A stretch of 40,058 bases of DNA from Muribaculaceae bacterium (GTDB lineage Bacteria; Bacteroidota; Bacteroidia; Bacteroidales; Muribaculaceae). Every line of letters starts with the position of its first letter. The stretch's first letter is position 1. Below the pieces are notes generated by a model. That model made no database searches, was not told the origin of the DNA, and was given only the letters and a program-made list of their open reading frames with translations. The position numbers and the translations under genes were made by a program. Below, piece by piece: positions 1 to 10,408 of the stretch. The stretch spans positions 1-40,058 of the forward strand of contig JAFLTN010000006.1 of assembly GCA_022510445.1 (NCBI GenBank), written 5' to 3'.

Positions 1-3000
1 TGATGTTGGTGTTTCCTGAATTAAGAGCCGGAGAGATGCCGGTCCATACTTTCCTTCCGTTCAGATCGAAGACTTCAATCTTACATTCGGAGGAATCAAA
101 CGCTCCGTCGGTTGAAAGAATGAAATTGACAAAAGTAGAAGCCGGATTGGCATCGGTTGTCAACCGTTCTATAGAGGGTTTCCAAAGAGCGGAAACATTG
201 AATTCTAAAATTGCGGAAGAAGAATTGTTGGCATTGTCCCACACAACAAACTTCAATTCGTGTTTACCGGGCTGCAGATCGGAAAGTGGGTAAGAGACAC
301 TACCCTTTGTGGGATCTTCTTCATCGGGTTCATAATAAAGTGCAAGGTCGTCTATGAACTTTATGCCATCAAGTTCCAAAGTCATGTTATGCCCGATACC
401 GGCTTCTGATACGCTGATGCCTGAGGGATCGGAGAAAACAGCTTTCACGACCGGGGAAGGACTGACCCCCTGACCGCTGACAAATCCCGGACTGTTGAGA
501 TAATATTCGATAATTTTTGGTCCTTCGAAATCATCCGGAGCATCCTGATTATAACCGTAAACATAGAGCTTATCACATGCACCGTTAGCTTCTCTGCCGG
601 TATCATCATAAGCATAAAGGGAGAGCAGGGCGGGAGAGAAATTATTTTCAATTTCCGCCGGCATGTTTACGATTGTAGACCATCTGCCATCCTTAACCTT
701 TACACGTCCGGCATAAAGTCTTGTCTTTCTGTCGTTATAATTCATTATCTCGCCGTCTGCGCCGTTCCCTTTGGTGGTGACAACTTTTTCGGCATCATAG
801 AGAGTTATCTCGAGTATTCCGTTGAAATCCTCAATCAGGTTTCCCTCTGCATCGTTAACCTGACCTGAGATTGCGGCTGTTCCCCGTGCTTGTAAAACCG
901 GAAGCTGAGAAGCGGAAGAGATATCGACTCCCATAATTTCGTTGACCCTTATTTTCAGATCAGGCCAGGGAAGTCTTAACGACGGATCACCGAGAAGCCC
1001 GAATTTCAATTTATTGGTATTCGACGAGCCTTCGTTCTTGCCAAGAATCATCACCTTGCCGACAGAATAAGGGCGCCCATCAGCATCTTTTTTGAAGAGA
1101 TATTTTTGGGTATTCTTATTGAGCACTCCATTTCCGGAGATAAGAACGGATCGCCCGGGACAAATCATTCCGATGACTCCCCCCGCAGGATTAAGCCAGA
1201 TCTCCTCTCCGGCGCTAACCTCATCATCGTCCCATCGCAGGAATTCGCAGGTTGCAGCAAATATAAAGGGGAGACGTTCGTTTTTCAGACTTGTGAAGTT
1301 GCTCCATGACATGAGAGATTCATGTCCCCAGGATTTTGTATTGGCATGGCCGATGTAATCAATATATGCCACACCCTCATTAATCCTTCCCAACAGACGG
1401 GCAGTGGCGTCGGGATAAGTGGCTCCGGTGCCGGTATACACAAGATCAAAGGAATCAAGGTAAAGTTTTTCAATAAAGTAATCGTCTCCATCTTCGGCGC
1501 TCCTCATAGAGTTTATTGAGTTTTCTGCCTGTTCGAGATGCACTCCCGAATCACCGTCATCGGCAATTACCATAAGGCTTTTTCTCCAGGAACCATAATC
1601 GGGATTTAACAGATAGTTTTCCAGCTTGTCGACTGCGGAGTTGGCTTCTGCCAGGCTCTTGACCGGCATTCTGCCGACAGCCACATGGATTTTAGCGTTG
1701 CCGATATTGAAAGTGGTCTTTACATCTTCGAGCATTCCGATGAAATCGTCTGTGGAATACGAATTAGATTCCGTTTCTCCACTTGGCGTCTGCCAGATTG
1801 GAATTCTGGGATATCCGGCGTTCTTTACCACGGGAGAAAGCATTTTATTGTCGTAAGTCGGCCTACTCATTATAAGGCAATACTCGGTGTAACCACCGTC
1901 TGCACCTTCGGCACGGTCATACCACATCTTCAAAAGGTTCCGGAAGGCACATAGGTCGGGATTCCCGCTTGAGAATTCATTGTAGATCTCTTCAGGCGTC
2001 AGCATCAAAACCGAAAGTCCGTCGGTGATTTCGTGCAATGCCACTAATCTTTGGGCCGCACTTTTATATTCTTCAGGAGTAATAAGCAACATTCCCGGGG
2101 CTTCAAGAGCATGAATGTTCTGATTGTTTACCTTTCCTGCCGCCACCGCAGCTGAAGACACTTTGGAAGGATCAAAAGCGACGTATTCCCTATATCCCGA
2201 CTCAGAGACAAAAGAAAGTGTAGAACCGTTGATTTCTGTTTTTAATTCAAGAGGATTCGTTGGGTCGGTGACATCCCAGACAATTGTATTGCCGGTGACA
2301 TTCTCGATTATCACGTTGCCAGCTCTGAGGGGGGAAAGATAAAAATATAATTCTCCGTCCTTGAGTTTAAGTTTCCTTTGATATTCAAGTTCTATATAAT
2401 CGAGGGCTGCCACAGACACAGTGCCGCTTCCGTTAAATCTGATAGTGAGATCAAGCATTTCTCCGGGATTGCTTATCTCTTTGACTGTAGAAGTCGTGGT
2501 GATGAATTTGGCATCGGAGGCAGTCATCTGGTCAGAGCTGGTTGCAGCAAGCACATTGCCATTGGCGGTTATGACGATTGATGAGACCCCTCCGGAGGTT
2601 TTTGACCCGAAAGCCGTATTGATCCTGACATTCCCCGTATTGTCCGGGAGAGAGAATCTGAAAGAACGTTGAGGAGTGCTTTTGAAATCTTCTCCCAACA
2701 TCAGGCGACCGGTGTTGGAGGGAGGAAGAATATCCTGCTCGTGCACCATCCTCTCGGTAAAATAGGAAATTGTTTCAGTTCCGGTTGCCTCTCTGACTGG
2801 AGCAACTGCCGCAACGGTTCTTTCCGAACTGCTGTCGCTTATAAAATAATATGATTTGTCAGAATAAGGATTCCCTACATGTTTATAAGTCATATTGCTT
2901 CCCGGCGTATGGTTCCATTTAACCGAACCGTGGCCGAAGAAGACAATTCCTCCGTTAACCAGTAAGGATGGGATTGCAGGAAGATCATCCTTCAATTCTT

Positions 3001-3268
3001 CACCGGGCGTTTCCGACATCATTCTGCCTCCAAATCCGTAAACATTCACAGTCTCGGGATTCTGGAAACCAAGACTTTTTAAGGTTGCATCGCTAATGAA
3101 ATGCATTCCTGAGCCGTTAACCTCGATTTTGGCCCAGTTTCCTTCAGCGAGCACAGAATTAGAAACATAATTTTCAGGCTCCAGCGCAAACGCGTTTATT
3201 CCGCAAAGGATTGCAACGGTCGTGAGGAGCTTCTTTCCAAGATATTGTAAGTAGTAAAGATTAGGCAT
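1..3268 (-). CDS. porU: Type IX secretion system sortase PorU (C25/gingipain-like), 3' end truncated by window edge
   Basis: Manual minus-strand translation is open from ATG at 3268 to the window start: MPNLYYLQYLGKKLLTTVAILCGINAFALEPENYVSNSVLAEGNWAKIEVNGSGMHF...; C25 motifs YIGHANTKSWGHE (His) and FIFAATCEF (Cys); LLGDPSLRLPWP; C-terminal IEVFDLNGRKVW. Not in the supplied ORF track because no stop lies in the window. Confidence 0.9.
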   Translation of the reverse strand, partial: MPNLYYLQYLGKKLLTTVAILCGINAFALEPENYVSNSVLAEGNWAKIEVNGSGMHFISDATLKSLGFQNPETVNVYGFGGRMMSETPGEELKDDLPAIPSLLVNGGIVFFGHGSVKWNHTPGSNMTYKHVGNPYSDKSYYFISDSSSERTVAAVAPVREATGTETISYFTERMVHEQDILPPSNTGRLMLGEDFKSTPQRSFRFSLPDNTGNVRINTAFGSKTSGGVSSIVITANGNVLAATSSDQMTASDAKFITTTSTVKEISNPGEMLDLTIRFNGSGTVSVAALDYIELEYQRKLKLKDGELYFYLSPLRAGNVIIENVTGNTIVWDVTDPTNPLELKTEINGSTLSFVSESGYREYVAFDPSKVSSAAVAAGKVNNQNIHALEAPGMLLITPEEYKSAAQRLVALHEITDGLSVLMLTPEEIYNEFSSGNPDLCAFRNLLKMWYDRAEGADGGYTEYCLIMSRPTYDNKMLSPVVKNAGYPRIPIWQTPSGETESNSYSTDDFIGMLEDVKTTFNIGNAKIHVAVGRMPVKSLAEANSAVDKLENYLLNPDYGSWRKSLMVIADDGDSGVHLEQAENSINSMRSAEDGDDYFIEKLYLDSFDLVYTGTGATYPDATARLLGRINEGVAYIDYIGHANTKSWGHESLMSWSNFTSLKNERLPFIFAATCEFLRWDDDEVSAGEEIWLNPAGGVIGMICPGRSVLISGNGVLNKNTQKYLFKKDADGRPYSVGKVMILGKNEGSSNTNKLKFGLLGDPSLRLPWPDLKIRVNEIMGVDISSASQLPVLQARGTAAISGQVNDAEGNLIEDFNGILEITLYDAEKVVTTKGNGADGEIMNYNDRKTRLYAGRVKVKDGRWSTIVNMPAEIENNFSPALLSLYAYDDTGREANGACDKLYVYGYNQDAPDDFEGPKIIEYYLNSPGFVSGQGVSPSPVVKAVFSDPSGISVSEAGIGHNMTLELDGIKFIDDLALYYEPDEEDPTKGSVSYPLSDLQPGKHELKFVVWDNANNSSSAILEFNVSALWKPSIERLTTDANPASTFVNFILSTDGAFDSSECKIEVFDLNGRKVWTGISPALNSGNTNI

Positions 3269-3411
3269 TTATGTCAAATTAACGAAATGTACTATCCCGC
3301 TCTAAAAACGAGATTTTTATTGATATATTGCAACAGCCAATGGCATGCTGAGTCTATCAATATACAAATGTACAAATATTTAACGGAATTTGCAAACTTT
3401 CACGGAGGAAT

Positions 3412-4629
3412 TTAAAACCGAAGGATCTCAGCGGCCCTTTCCACAGCTTTCAAGAAAATTTCAATTTCTTCCCTGGTGTTATAGATTGCAAAAGAGGCTC
3501 TTACGGTTCCCGGAATATGAAGCCGATCCATCAAAGGCATGGCGCAATGATGACCTGTCCTTACTTCCACTCCCTGTTTGTCGAGCAACATTCCCAAGTC
3601 ATAAGGATGTATTCCTTTTAAAAGGAAGGATATGACGGGCCCTTTTTCGGGAGCATTTCCATAAATCTCTATCCCTTCAATTTTTTTCAATTCCACTTCA
3701 GCATAACGTGTCAGTTCCTCTTCGTGAGTTTTTATGGCTCCGATTCCTATGCCATTTATGAATTCCATTGCCTTTGAGAAAGCTGCGATGCCGATATAAT
3801 CAGGTGTCCCGGCTTCAAATTTAAAAGGGAGGTCGGCGAAAGTGGTATGTTCGAAAGTCACCTTGCCGATCATTTCACCGCCTCCTTGCCATGGAGGCAT
3901 CTTTTCAAGAATATCTTTTTTGGCATAAAGCACCCCGACGCCTGAAGGACCGTACATCTTATGAGAAGAAAATGCAAAAAAATCACAATCAAGATCCCGA
4001 ACGTCGATTTTTATATGGGGAACGGACTGAGCTCCGTCGATCAATACCGGAACCCCGAAAGAATGGGCCAAGGCGATCATCTCCCTTATGGGATTCACAG
4101 TGCCCAGAACATTGCTCACATGGCAGAAAGAGGCTAAGACAGTGCGCGGAGAGAACAGTGATTTGAACTGTTCCTGATCAATCGATCCTCTTTCATCAAT
4201 ATCGGCCACCTTGATGATAATTCCCGTTCGTTCGCGGAGGAGCTGCCAGGGGACAATATTGGCATGATGTTCCATCACCGTAAGGATCACCTCATCTCCT
4301 GGTTTGAAGAAAGACCCGAAGGAATTGGCCACAAGATTAATAGACTCCGTGGTCCCTCTTGTGAAAATGATTTCTTCAATTGACGCCGCATTGATGAATT
4401 CCTTTACCATTTCCCGGGTACATTCCTGTAAAGAGGTCATTTCCTGCGAGAGAGTATGCACTCCGCGATGCACGTTTGCCCTCATGCCGGTATAAATTCT
4501 CTCAATTTCCCTCACCACCGACAAAGGAGCCTGCGAAGTGGCCGTATTATCGAGATAGACCATTCGTTTCCCGGCCACCGATCTTCCGAGAATAGGAAAT
4601 TTTTCTCTGATTTTATCTATATCAAGCAT
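3412..4629 (-). CDS. sufS: Cysteine desulfurase SufS (start probably the internal ATG at 4629, MLDIDKIREKFPILG; ORF extends to 4680)
   Basis: Class V aminotransferase motifs: VYLDNTATSQ, ANVHRGVHTLS, PLP lysine region FAFSSHKMYGPSGVGVLY, VRTGHHCAMPLM. Confidence 0.95.
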   Translation of the reverse strand: MLDIDKIREKFPILGRSVAGKRMVYLDNTATSQAPLSVVREIERIYTGMRANVHRGVHTLSQEMTSLQECTREMVKEFINAASIEEIIFTRGTTESINLVANSFGSFFKPGDEVILTVMEHHANIVPWQLLRERTGIIIKVADIDERGSIDQEQFKSLFSPRTVLASFCHVSNVLGTVNPIREMIALAHSFGVPVLIDGAQSVPHIKIDVRDLDCDFFAFSSHKMYGPSGVGVLYAKKDILEKMPPWQGGGEMIGKVTFEHTTFADLPFKFEAGTPDYIGIAAFSKAMEFINGIGIGAIKTHEEELTRYAEVELKKIEGIEIYGNAPEKGPVISFLLKGIHPYDLGMLLDKQGVEVRTGHHCAMPLMDRLHIPGTVRASFAIYNTREEIEIFLKAVERAAEILRF

Positions 4630-5977
4630 TGTCAAGGCAACCTTTTCTACAAGAAGTGCAACCTCTGGATTCTCCGGCAAACCTTTTTTCCACGAGGGTA
4701 TGGAGTCTTCCCTTGAAATCCTGAAGAGAAATACGGTTTATTACATCAACCATGAAAGCCTGTTTCAGAAGGAAACGGGCTTCATTTTCAGGCAACCCGC
4801 GGGTTCTCATATAGAAAATCTGTTTTTCATCAAGTTGTCCGATGGCAGAACCGTGACTGCATTTCACATCGTCATCATAAATTTCAAGTGTAGGCTTGGA
4901 ATAAACCCTTGCTCCATCATTGCCGATAATATTCCTGTTGCTTTGGTAAGCTTCGGTTTTAGAAGCTCCCTTGTTAACTTTTATAAGGCCTGAGAAGGCT
5001 CCCACGGCCTCATCATCCACCACGTATTTAAACAGTTCATCCGTATGGCATCCGGGTTTTGAATGTTTAACTACCGAATATGTGTCGATCTGCCTGCAGC
5101 AGTCTTCAATGGCAATTCCGGAAAGTTTTAGTTCAGCATTTTCACCGTCGAAATCGCAGAAATATTCGTTTCGTGTCCTGCCGTTATATAAAGTTATCCC
5201 GACAGCTGAGACATTACTTCCTTCGGCTTGTTTCACAAACATTGATGACAGTCTGGAAGTTTCTTCGGAAGATTCTTCCATCTCTATGACTTCAACGGAA
5301 GAATTCTCGCCGGCAAACACTTCTATGGTCTGAAGATTAAGGAAACAAATGCCGTCACGCTGAGTGTGGTCACATAGCAAGATCTTGACGGCAGAATCCT
5401 TTTCGGCTATTATAAGAATCCTTCTAATTGCCATAATAGGCATCCCATTTTCCAGGATGCCGACCACCTGAACCGGTTTTTCCAGCCTCACTCCCTCTCT
5501 GATGCGTATCACAATACCGTCCTGTACGAGTAAAGAATTCAGAGCGACGAGAGGATTATTCATGTCGGCAATCCTGCCATAATATTTTTCTGCAGTTTCA
5601 GGATTTTCATCACAGAATTTACGGAGGCTTTCAATGGTGACGCCTTCGGGAAGGTCTTTCTTTGAATTCCCGGTCTCAGAATAGATATCGTTCCTGAGGA
5701 AAAAAAGATTTGAAGTCATATTCGGGACGCCGCATTGAAAAGGAGCCCTGTCATTCACATCAATATCTATTCTGGAAAGATTGATTCCAAAATCAGGTGA
5801 CAGGATACTTTCCAGATCGGTTGTCTCGTAGTTTTCAGAACCCTTCGGAGGAAGACTATTGTCTTCGAGAATCCTTAGGGCTGACGGCCTAAATCTGTTG
5901 ATGATATGGGCACTATTTGAATCTACGAGCCTGGAATTGGTCCGATAGAGGTCGATATATTGATCAAGCGCGCTCAT
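4622..5977 (-). CDS. sufD: Fe-S cluster assembly protein SufD (start probably MSALDQYIDL at 5977)
   Basis: SufB/SufD-family core LEIYDDDVKCSHGSAIGQLDEKQIFYMRTRGLPENEARFLLKQAF; sits between sufC and sufS. Confidence 0.9.
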   Translation of the reverse strand: MSALDQYIDLYRTNSRLVDSNSAHIINRFRPSALRILEDNSLPPKGSENYETTDLESILSPDFGINLSRIDIDVNDRAPFQCGVPNMTSNLFFLRNDIYSETGNSKKDLPEGVTIESLRKFCDENPETAEKYYGRIADMNNPLVALNSLLVQDGIVIRIREGVRLEKPVQVVGILENGMPIMAIRRILIIAEKDSAVKILLCDHTQRDGICFLNLQTIEVFAGENSSVEVIEMEESSEETSRLSSMFVKQAEGSNVSAVGITLYNGRTRNEYFCDFDGENAELKLSGIAIEDCCRQIDTYSVVKHSKPGCHTDELFKYVVDDEAVGAFSGLIKVNKGASKTEAYQSNRNIIGNDGARVYSKPTLEIYDDDVKCSHGSAIGQLDEKQIFYMRTRGLPENEARFLLKQAFMVDVINRISLQDFKGRLHTLVEKRFAGESRGCTSCRKGCLDNA

Positions 5978-5978
5978 A

Positions 5979-6752
5979 TTATTCAGAGATTGATTCGATA
6001 TCACCATCAGTCTGTTTTCTGATCCAGTCATAACCTTTCTCTTCAAGTTCAAGAGCCAGGTCAGGACCTCCGGTCATCACAATCCTGCCCTTATAAAGGA
6101 TATGAACAAAATCAGGCTTTATATAATCGAGAAGACGCTGATAATGGGTTATTACAATTGTGGCATTGTTGGAAGTCTTAAGCTTGTTGACTCCTTGTGC
6201 TACTATTCTCAGGGCATCGATATCAAGACCTGAGTCGGTTTCATCAAGAATTGCAAGTTTTGGTTCCAGAACTGCCATCTGAAAAATCTCATTCCGTTTC
6301 TTTTCGCCCCCGGAGAAACCTTCGTTGACTGATCTTGAAGCGAGTTTATTATCAAGTTCCACAACGGTTCTTTTCTCTCTCATCAATTTGAGAAAATCGG
6401 TTGCACTCATCGGAGGCTGACCGAAATATTTCCGTTTGGCATTAATGGCAGCCCTCATGAAATTGACCATTGAAACCCCGGGGATCTCTACGGGATATTG
6501 AAATCCGAGGAACAAACCTTCATGACTGCGTATTTCGGGAGCCATGGAAAGCAGATCCTTGCCACAGAATTCAGCAGACCCTCCCGCAACTTCATAAGCC
6601 GGATTCCCTGCGAGCACCATCGACAAAGTGGATTTTCCGGAACCGTTGGGGCCCATGATGGCATGCACTTCGCCGGCTTTAATGTCGAGGTTGATTCCTT
6701 TCAAAATCTCTTTGCCGTCTATCCCGGCTTTCAGGTCTTTTATCTTAAGCAT
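5979..6752 (-). CDS. sufC: Fe-S cluster assembly ATPase SufC
   Basis: ABC ATPase: Walker [10 protein letters not shown], signature [11 protein letters not shown], Walker [17 protein letters not shown]. Confidence 0.97.
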   Translation of the reverse strand: MLKIKDLKAGIDGKEILKGINLDIKAGEVHAIMGPNGSGKSTLSMVLAGNPAYEVAGGSAEFCGKDLLSMAPEIRSHEGLFLGFQYPVEIPGVSMVNFMRAAINAKRKYFGQPPMSATDFLKLMREKRTVVELDNKLASRSVNEGFSGGEKKRNEIFQMAVLEPKLAILDETDSGLDIDALRIVAQGVNKLKTSNNATIVITHYQRLLDYIKPDFVHILYKGRIVMTGGPDLALELEEKGYDWIRKQTDGDIESISE

Positions 6753-7368
6753 ATATAATATTTTTTTCGGGGACTTTATATCTATTTATAATAACACACT
6801 GTTTGCGGGGAAAGTTGCAGCTGATTTTAGCAGCTTCTTTCATTTGAATCAGATGGGCCAGATCGTTGGCTCCGTTGCATCCGAGAATTGCCGGAGTAAG
6901 TTCCATGACCGCTGATATAACGTTTCCATCGTTCTGCCTGGCATATTTTAACAATCCGCTTTCCGGGTTGAGACTCAATATGACGGTATAGGCAATTGAA
7001 ACCCATAAGAGATTTTTAAATATGCAGAAAAAGGATCCGGAGAGTCGGTTGAACATTCCGACCCTGAAGATGGAGACAGCACCGTTCAAAATCCCTGTAA
7101 AAAAAGAGAAGAGTGCATAAATAAAGATGTAGATGCAGACAGCACAAAATAATTCGGAAGAGAATTCCACGAAAGGTTCATGGAGCACATCCGAAACCCA
7201 TGGCTCGAAAGAGGGGGCGAATCTTGGAGTGAGTATTCTTGATCCCACGGCACCGAAAGCCAGACTGAGAAGTGAGGCTAACTGGCCGGTAAAACCCCGT
7301 CTGAAGCCTATTACGGCAGATAATGCCGTCATAAAAAGAATCACCGTGAGATAAATTGTGTTCTGCAT
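6745..7368 (-). CDS. cvpA: CvpA family protein (start probably MQNTIYLT at 7368)
   Basis: Multi-TM protein with CvpA-like N-terminus ([20 protein letters not shown]); overlaps the sufC start by 8 nt. Confidence 0.8.
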   Translation of the reverse strand: MQNTIYLTVILFMTALSAVIGFRRGFTGQLASLLSLAFGAVGSRILTPRFAPSFEPWVSDVLHEPFVEFSSELFCAVCIYIFIYALFSFFTGILNGAVSIFRVGMFNRLSGSFFCIFKNLLWVSIAYTVILSLNPESGLLKYARQNDGNVISAVMELTPAILGCNGANDLAHLIQMKEAAKISCNFPRKQCVIINRYKVPEKNIIYA

Positions 7369-7435
7369 TTCAAAAGGCAAAATTACAAGGAATGCCACAA
7401 TCCGCAAAATTGTAGTTATATTTGCTGTCGAGAAT

Positions 7436-8197
7436 ATGCGGAATTATCTGATAAATCGTCCTGCAAAAGACATTCTGGCAGCCATTGTTTTTTGTGTAGT
7501 GGTCTGTGTGCTTGTCTTGTCGGCCATATGGGCCTATAGGCAATTTATCAGTACTCCTCCCTATGTGGATCCTGAAAAATATCCCATAAAAGGTATCGAC
7601 ATATCCCGTCATAACGGAAAAATTGATTTTGAAAAGGTGAAAGATGACGGGATAGAGTTTGTTTTCATAAAAGCTTCCGAAGGTGAAACCCATATTGATT
7701 CACTCTTCAATCATAATTTTGAGAACGCACGCCTGGCAGGACTCAAAGTAGGCGCCTATCATTTTTTTAGATTTGATAAAGACGGGGTTCAGCAGGCAGT
7801 TAATTTCCTGTCTATGGTCGGTTCAAGGCGTACTGATCTGGGGTTGGTGGTCGATGTGGAAAAAACAGGAAATCCTACCGATATCTCTGCCGAAGAAGTG
7901 AGAAAGAATCTCTCTGCCATGGTGGATTATATGAATCTCCTTGGTCACAGAGTGATGATTTATACTAATTATGAAGGTTATTACGAATATATATCCGAAA
8001 TACTCCCCGGTTATCCTTTATGGATATGTCGGTTCCGCGAAAATCCGATAAATGCTGAATGGACTTTCTGGCAGTTTGATCACCACGGGAAAGTCAACGG
8101 AATTAAAGGAGATGTAGACCTCAACGTTTTCTGTGGCAAAAAAGAGGAATGGGAGCGTTTCCTGAATGGTGATATCTGGCCCTATACGGGCAACTGA
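7436..8197 (+). CDS. Membrane-anchored GH25 muramidase/lysozyme-like protein
   Basis: N-terminal TM helix then GH25 motifs KGIDISRHNGKIDFEKVKDDGIEFVFIKASEG, GAYHFFRF, LVVDVEK; ORF opens at 7358, start chosen at MRNYL. Confidence 0.88.
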   Translation: MRNYLINRPAKDILAAIVFCVVVCVLVLSAIWAYRQFISTPPYVDPEKYPIKGIDISRHNGKIDFEKVKDDGIEFVFIKASEGETHIDSLFNHNFENARLAGLKVGAYHFFRFDKDGVQQAVNFLSMVGSRRTDLGLVVDVEKTGNPTDISAEEVRKNLSAMVDYMNLLGHRVMIYTNYEGYYEYISEILPGYPLWICRFRENPINAEWTFWQFDHHGKVNGIKGDVDLNVFCGKKEEWERFLNGDIWPYTGN

Positions 8198-8228
8198 CTC
8201 CACATCAGGGTGCGGTTAGTCTGTAAAC

Positions 8229-9101
8229 TTATCTCTTTTTGTAGGTGTGTCTTTTTTCAGCTTCGATATCTTCAGCGAATTTGTTGGGGAATGAGAAGTG
8301 CTGACGAGGGTGAGACATTGCCCAGATTACAAGACCGCACCCCAAAAGAATAAACGGAATGCTTAATAGCTGACCCTGATTGATTCCATAATTGGCGATC
8401 ATCTCCTTTTCCCAATCCACCTGCACATTCTTTATATATTCGATAAAGAATCGGGGGAGGAAAATACCTATGAAGAAGATCCCGGTGATGAGATAAGGTC
8501 TTTCCTCGGCGTTCTTTTTCCAATACATCCACATCAGAAGCAGGAAAAGCAGGAAATAGCAGGTCGCTTCATAGATCTGGGTGGGATGCTTGGGAACCGT
8601 TTCTCCGTTTCTCTCAAAAACGAAACCCCATGGAAGATCGGTTTCACCACCGTAAATCTCACTGTTCATAAGATTCCCCAACCGGATCAATGACCCTACG
8701 AGAGCTATGGCTATGACAAGCTTGTCGAAAGTCCAGGAAGCGGGCTTTTTGGTCACAAACCATGAGAAAAGGAAGACGGCAATAATAATGGCTATAGTGC
8801 CACCGTGAGAAGCAAGTCCGCCGTTCCAGACTTTTATGATTTCACCGGGATGCTGGGAATAATAGCTCCATTCATAAAAGAAGACATGCCCGAGCCTTGC
8901 TCCGACAATTGTGGCTACTACTACGTAAGCTAAAAGAATACCAAGCCATTTTTCAGGGGCTCCTTCATGTTTAAACATTTTGGCCACTATATTATACCCT
9001 ATAATGAATCCCACGGCAAAGGCAAGGCCATACCATCTTATATTCAAAGGACCCCAATTGAGTATTGCCGGGTCAGCATTCCAACTTATGAAATCAAGCA
9101 T
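8229..9101 (-). CDS. lgt: Prolipoprotein diacylglyceryl transferase
   Basis: Lgt motifs: IRWYGLAFAVGF, GARLGHVFFYEW, GLASHGGTIAI, RLGNLMNSEIYG, HPTQIYEA. Confidence 0.97.
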   Translation of the reverse strand: MLDFISWNADPAILNWGPLNIRWYGLAFAVGFIIGYNIVAKMFKHEGAPEKWLGILLAYVVVATIVGARLGHVFFYEWSYYSQHPGEIIKVWNGGLASHGGTIAIIIAVFLFSWFVTKKPASWTFDKLVIAIALVGSLIRLGNLMNSEIYGGETDLPWGFVFERNGETVPKHPTQIYEATCYFLLFLLLMWMYWKKNAEERPYLITGIFFIGIFLPRFFIEYIKNVQVDWEKEMIANYGINQGQLLSIPFILLGCGLVIWAMSHPRQHFSFPNKFAEDIEAEKRHTYKKR

Positions 9102-9160
9102 TGAGAAGTTAAAAGAGAGGAAGAATTTAAATTAAAAATTAGAATTAAGAAGAGAGATAG

Positions 9161-9188
9161 CCTCCGGCTCCGTAACAGAAGCCGGAGG
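9161..9188 (-). terminator. Hairpin terminator downstream of ackA
   Basis: 9-bp stem CCTCCGGCT / AGCCGGAGG with short loop, immediately 3' of the ackA stop; T-tract weak. Confidence 0.65.
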
Positions 9189-9196
9189 GAAAATAT

Positions 9197-10396
9197 TTAA
9201 ATTTTTTCTACAATTGCAGCCGTGTCTTGAGCAATCATGAGTTCTTCGTCGGTAGGAATCACAACGACATGAACCTTGGAGTCCGGGCCGGAAATTTCAA
9301 TTTCCTCACCACGGGTCTTATTTGCCTCAGCATTGAAGGTGATGCCAAGAAATGCGAACTGCTTGCAGATAGCCTCACGGGTATTAATCTGATTTTCACC
9401 AACACCTCCGGTGAATACAATCACGTCGACCCCACCCAAGACAGCAGTATATGCTCCAATATATTTAATGATCCGGTATTCATACATATCGAGAGCGAGT
9501 TTGGCCTTATCATTTCCTTCGGCTATGGCATTTTCAATGTCGCGCATATCACTGGAAATGCCTGAAACTCCCAACACTCCGCTCTGCTTATTAATAAGCT
9601 TGCTTAGACCGGTGGCGTCGAGATTTTCACGTTCCATGATATAGACCAAAGCCCCCGGATCAACATCGCCGGAACGGGTACCCATCATAAGGCCTTCAGT
9701 GGGAGTCAGGCCCATTGATGTGTCGACACTGATGCCGTCCTTTATAGCCGTGATGCTGCCGCCATTTCCGATGTGGCATGTTATTATGCGCTGTTTCTCA
9801 TATGGGAGACCTAAGAATTCGCAAGCTCGTCTTGAAACATAACGATGGCTTGTGCCATGGAACCCGTATCTGCGTACACCATATTTTTCATACAATTCAT
9901 ATGGGAGGGCATACATATAAGCTTTTTGCGGCATTGTCTGATGGAAAGCCGTGTCGAAAACCGCAACCTGTGGAACATCGGGCATAAGGGCCTCGACAGC
10001 TTCGATTCCTGTCACATTCGCCGGATTGTGAAGTGGAGCCACACTGTAAGCCTCTTTAACTTTCTTGATTACTTCCGGGGTGATCAGCACAGATTTATTG
10101 AAGGCTTCCATCCCATGCACCACACGATGGCCCACTGCCTCAATTTCATCGAAGCTCCTGATGACTCCCTCTTTCGGATCGGTGAGAAGCTCCAGAATAT
10201 TTTTTACAGCCTCTTTGGCTGTTGGCATCTTGGCATAGATAGTTTCTTTGCTGCCGTCAGGTCTTTTATATTTGAGGAAAGAATCCGGGAGACCGATTTT
10301 TTCAACTCCCCCTTCAGCCAAAACTTTTTTTGTTTCAGAATCGATAAGTTTATACTTAACACTGCTGCTTCCGCAATTCAAAACGAGAATTTTCAT
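9197..10396 (-). CDS. ackA: Acetate kinase
   Basis: MKILVLNCGSSSVKYKLID, VGHRVVHG, VAVFDTAFHQTMP, RRYGFHGTSHRYVS, HIGNGGSITAI, FTGGVGEN. Confidence 0.98.
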   Translation of the reverse strand: MKILVLNCGSSSVKYKLIDSETKKVLAEGGVEKIGLPDSFLKYKRPDGSKETIYAKMPTAKEAVKNILELLTDPKEGVIRSFDEIEAVGHRVVHGMEAFNKSVLITPEVIKKVKEAYSVAPLHNPANVTGIEAVEALMPDVPQVAVFDTAFHQTMPQKAYMYALPYELYEKYGVRRYGFHGTSHRYVSRRACEFLGLPYEKQRIITCHIGNGGSITAIKDGISVDTSMGLTPTEGLMMGTRSGDVDPGALVYIMERENLDATGLSKLINKQSGVLGVSGISSDMRDIENAIAEGNDKAKLALDMYEYRIIKYIGAYTAVLGGVDVIVFTGGVGENQINTREAICKQFAFLGITFNAEANKTRGEEIEISGPDSKVHVVVIPTDEELMIAQDTAAIVEKI

Positions 10397-10408
10397 TTTT
10401 TCAGATTA

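Noticed and set aside
1092-2854. Cluster of short plus-strand ORFs at the left edge
   Set aside because: All antisense to the truncated porU reading frame.
3318-3361. TATTGATA/TATCAATA inverted repeat upstream of porU
   Set aside because: Short A/T-rich 8-bp arms with a long loop; expected by chance in such sequence.
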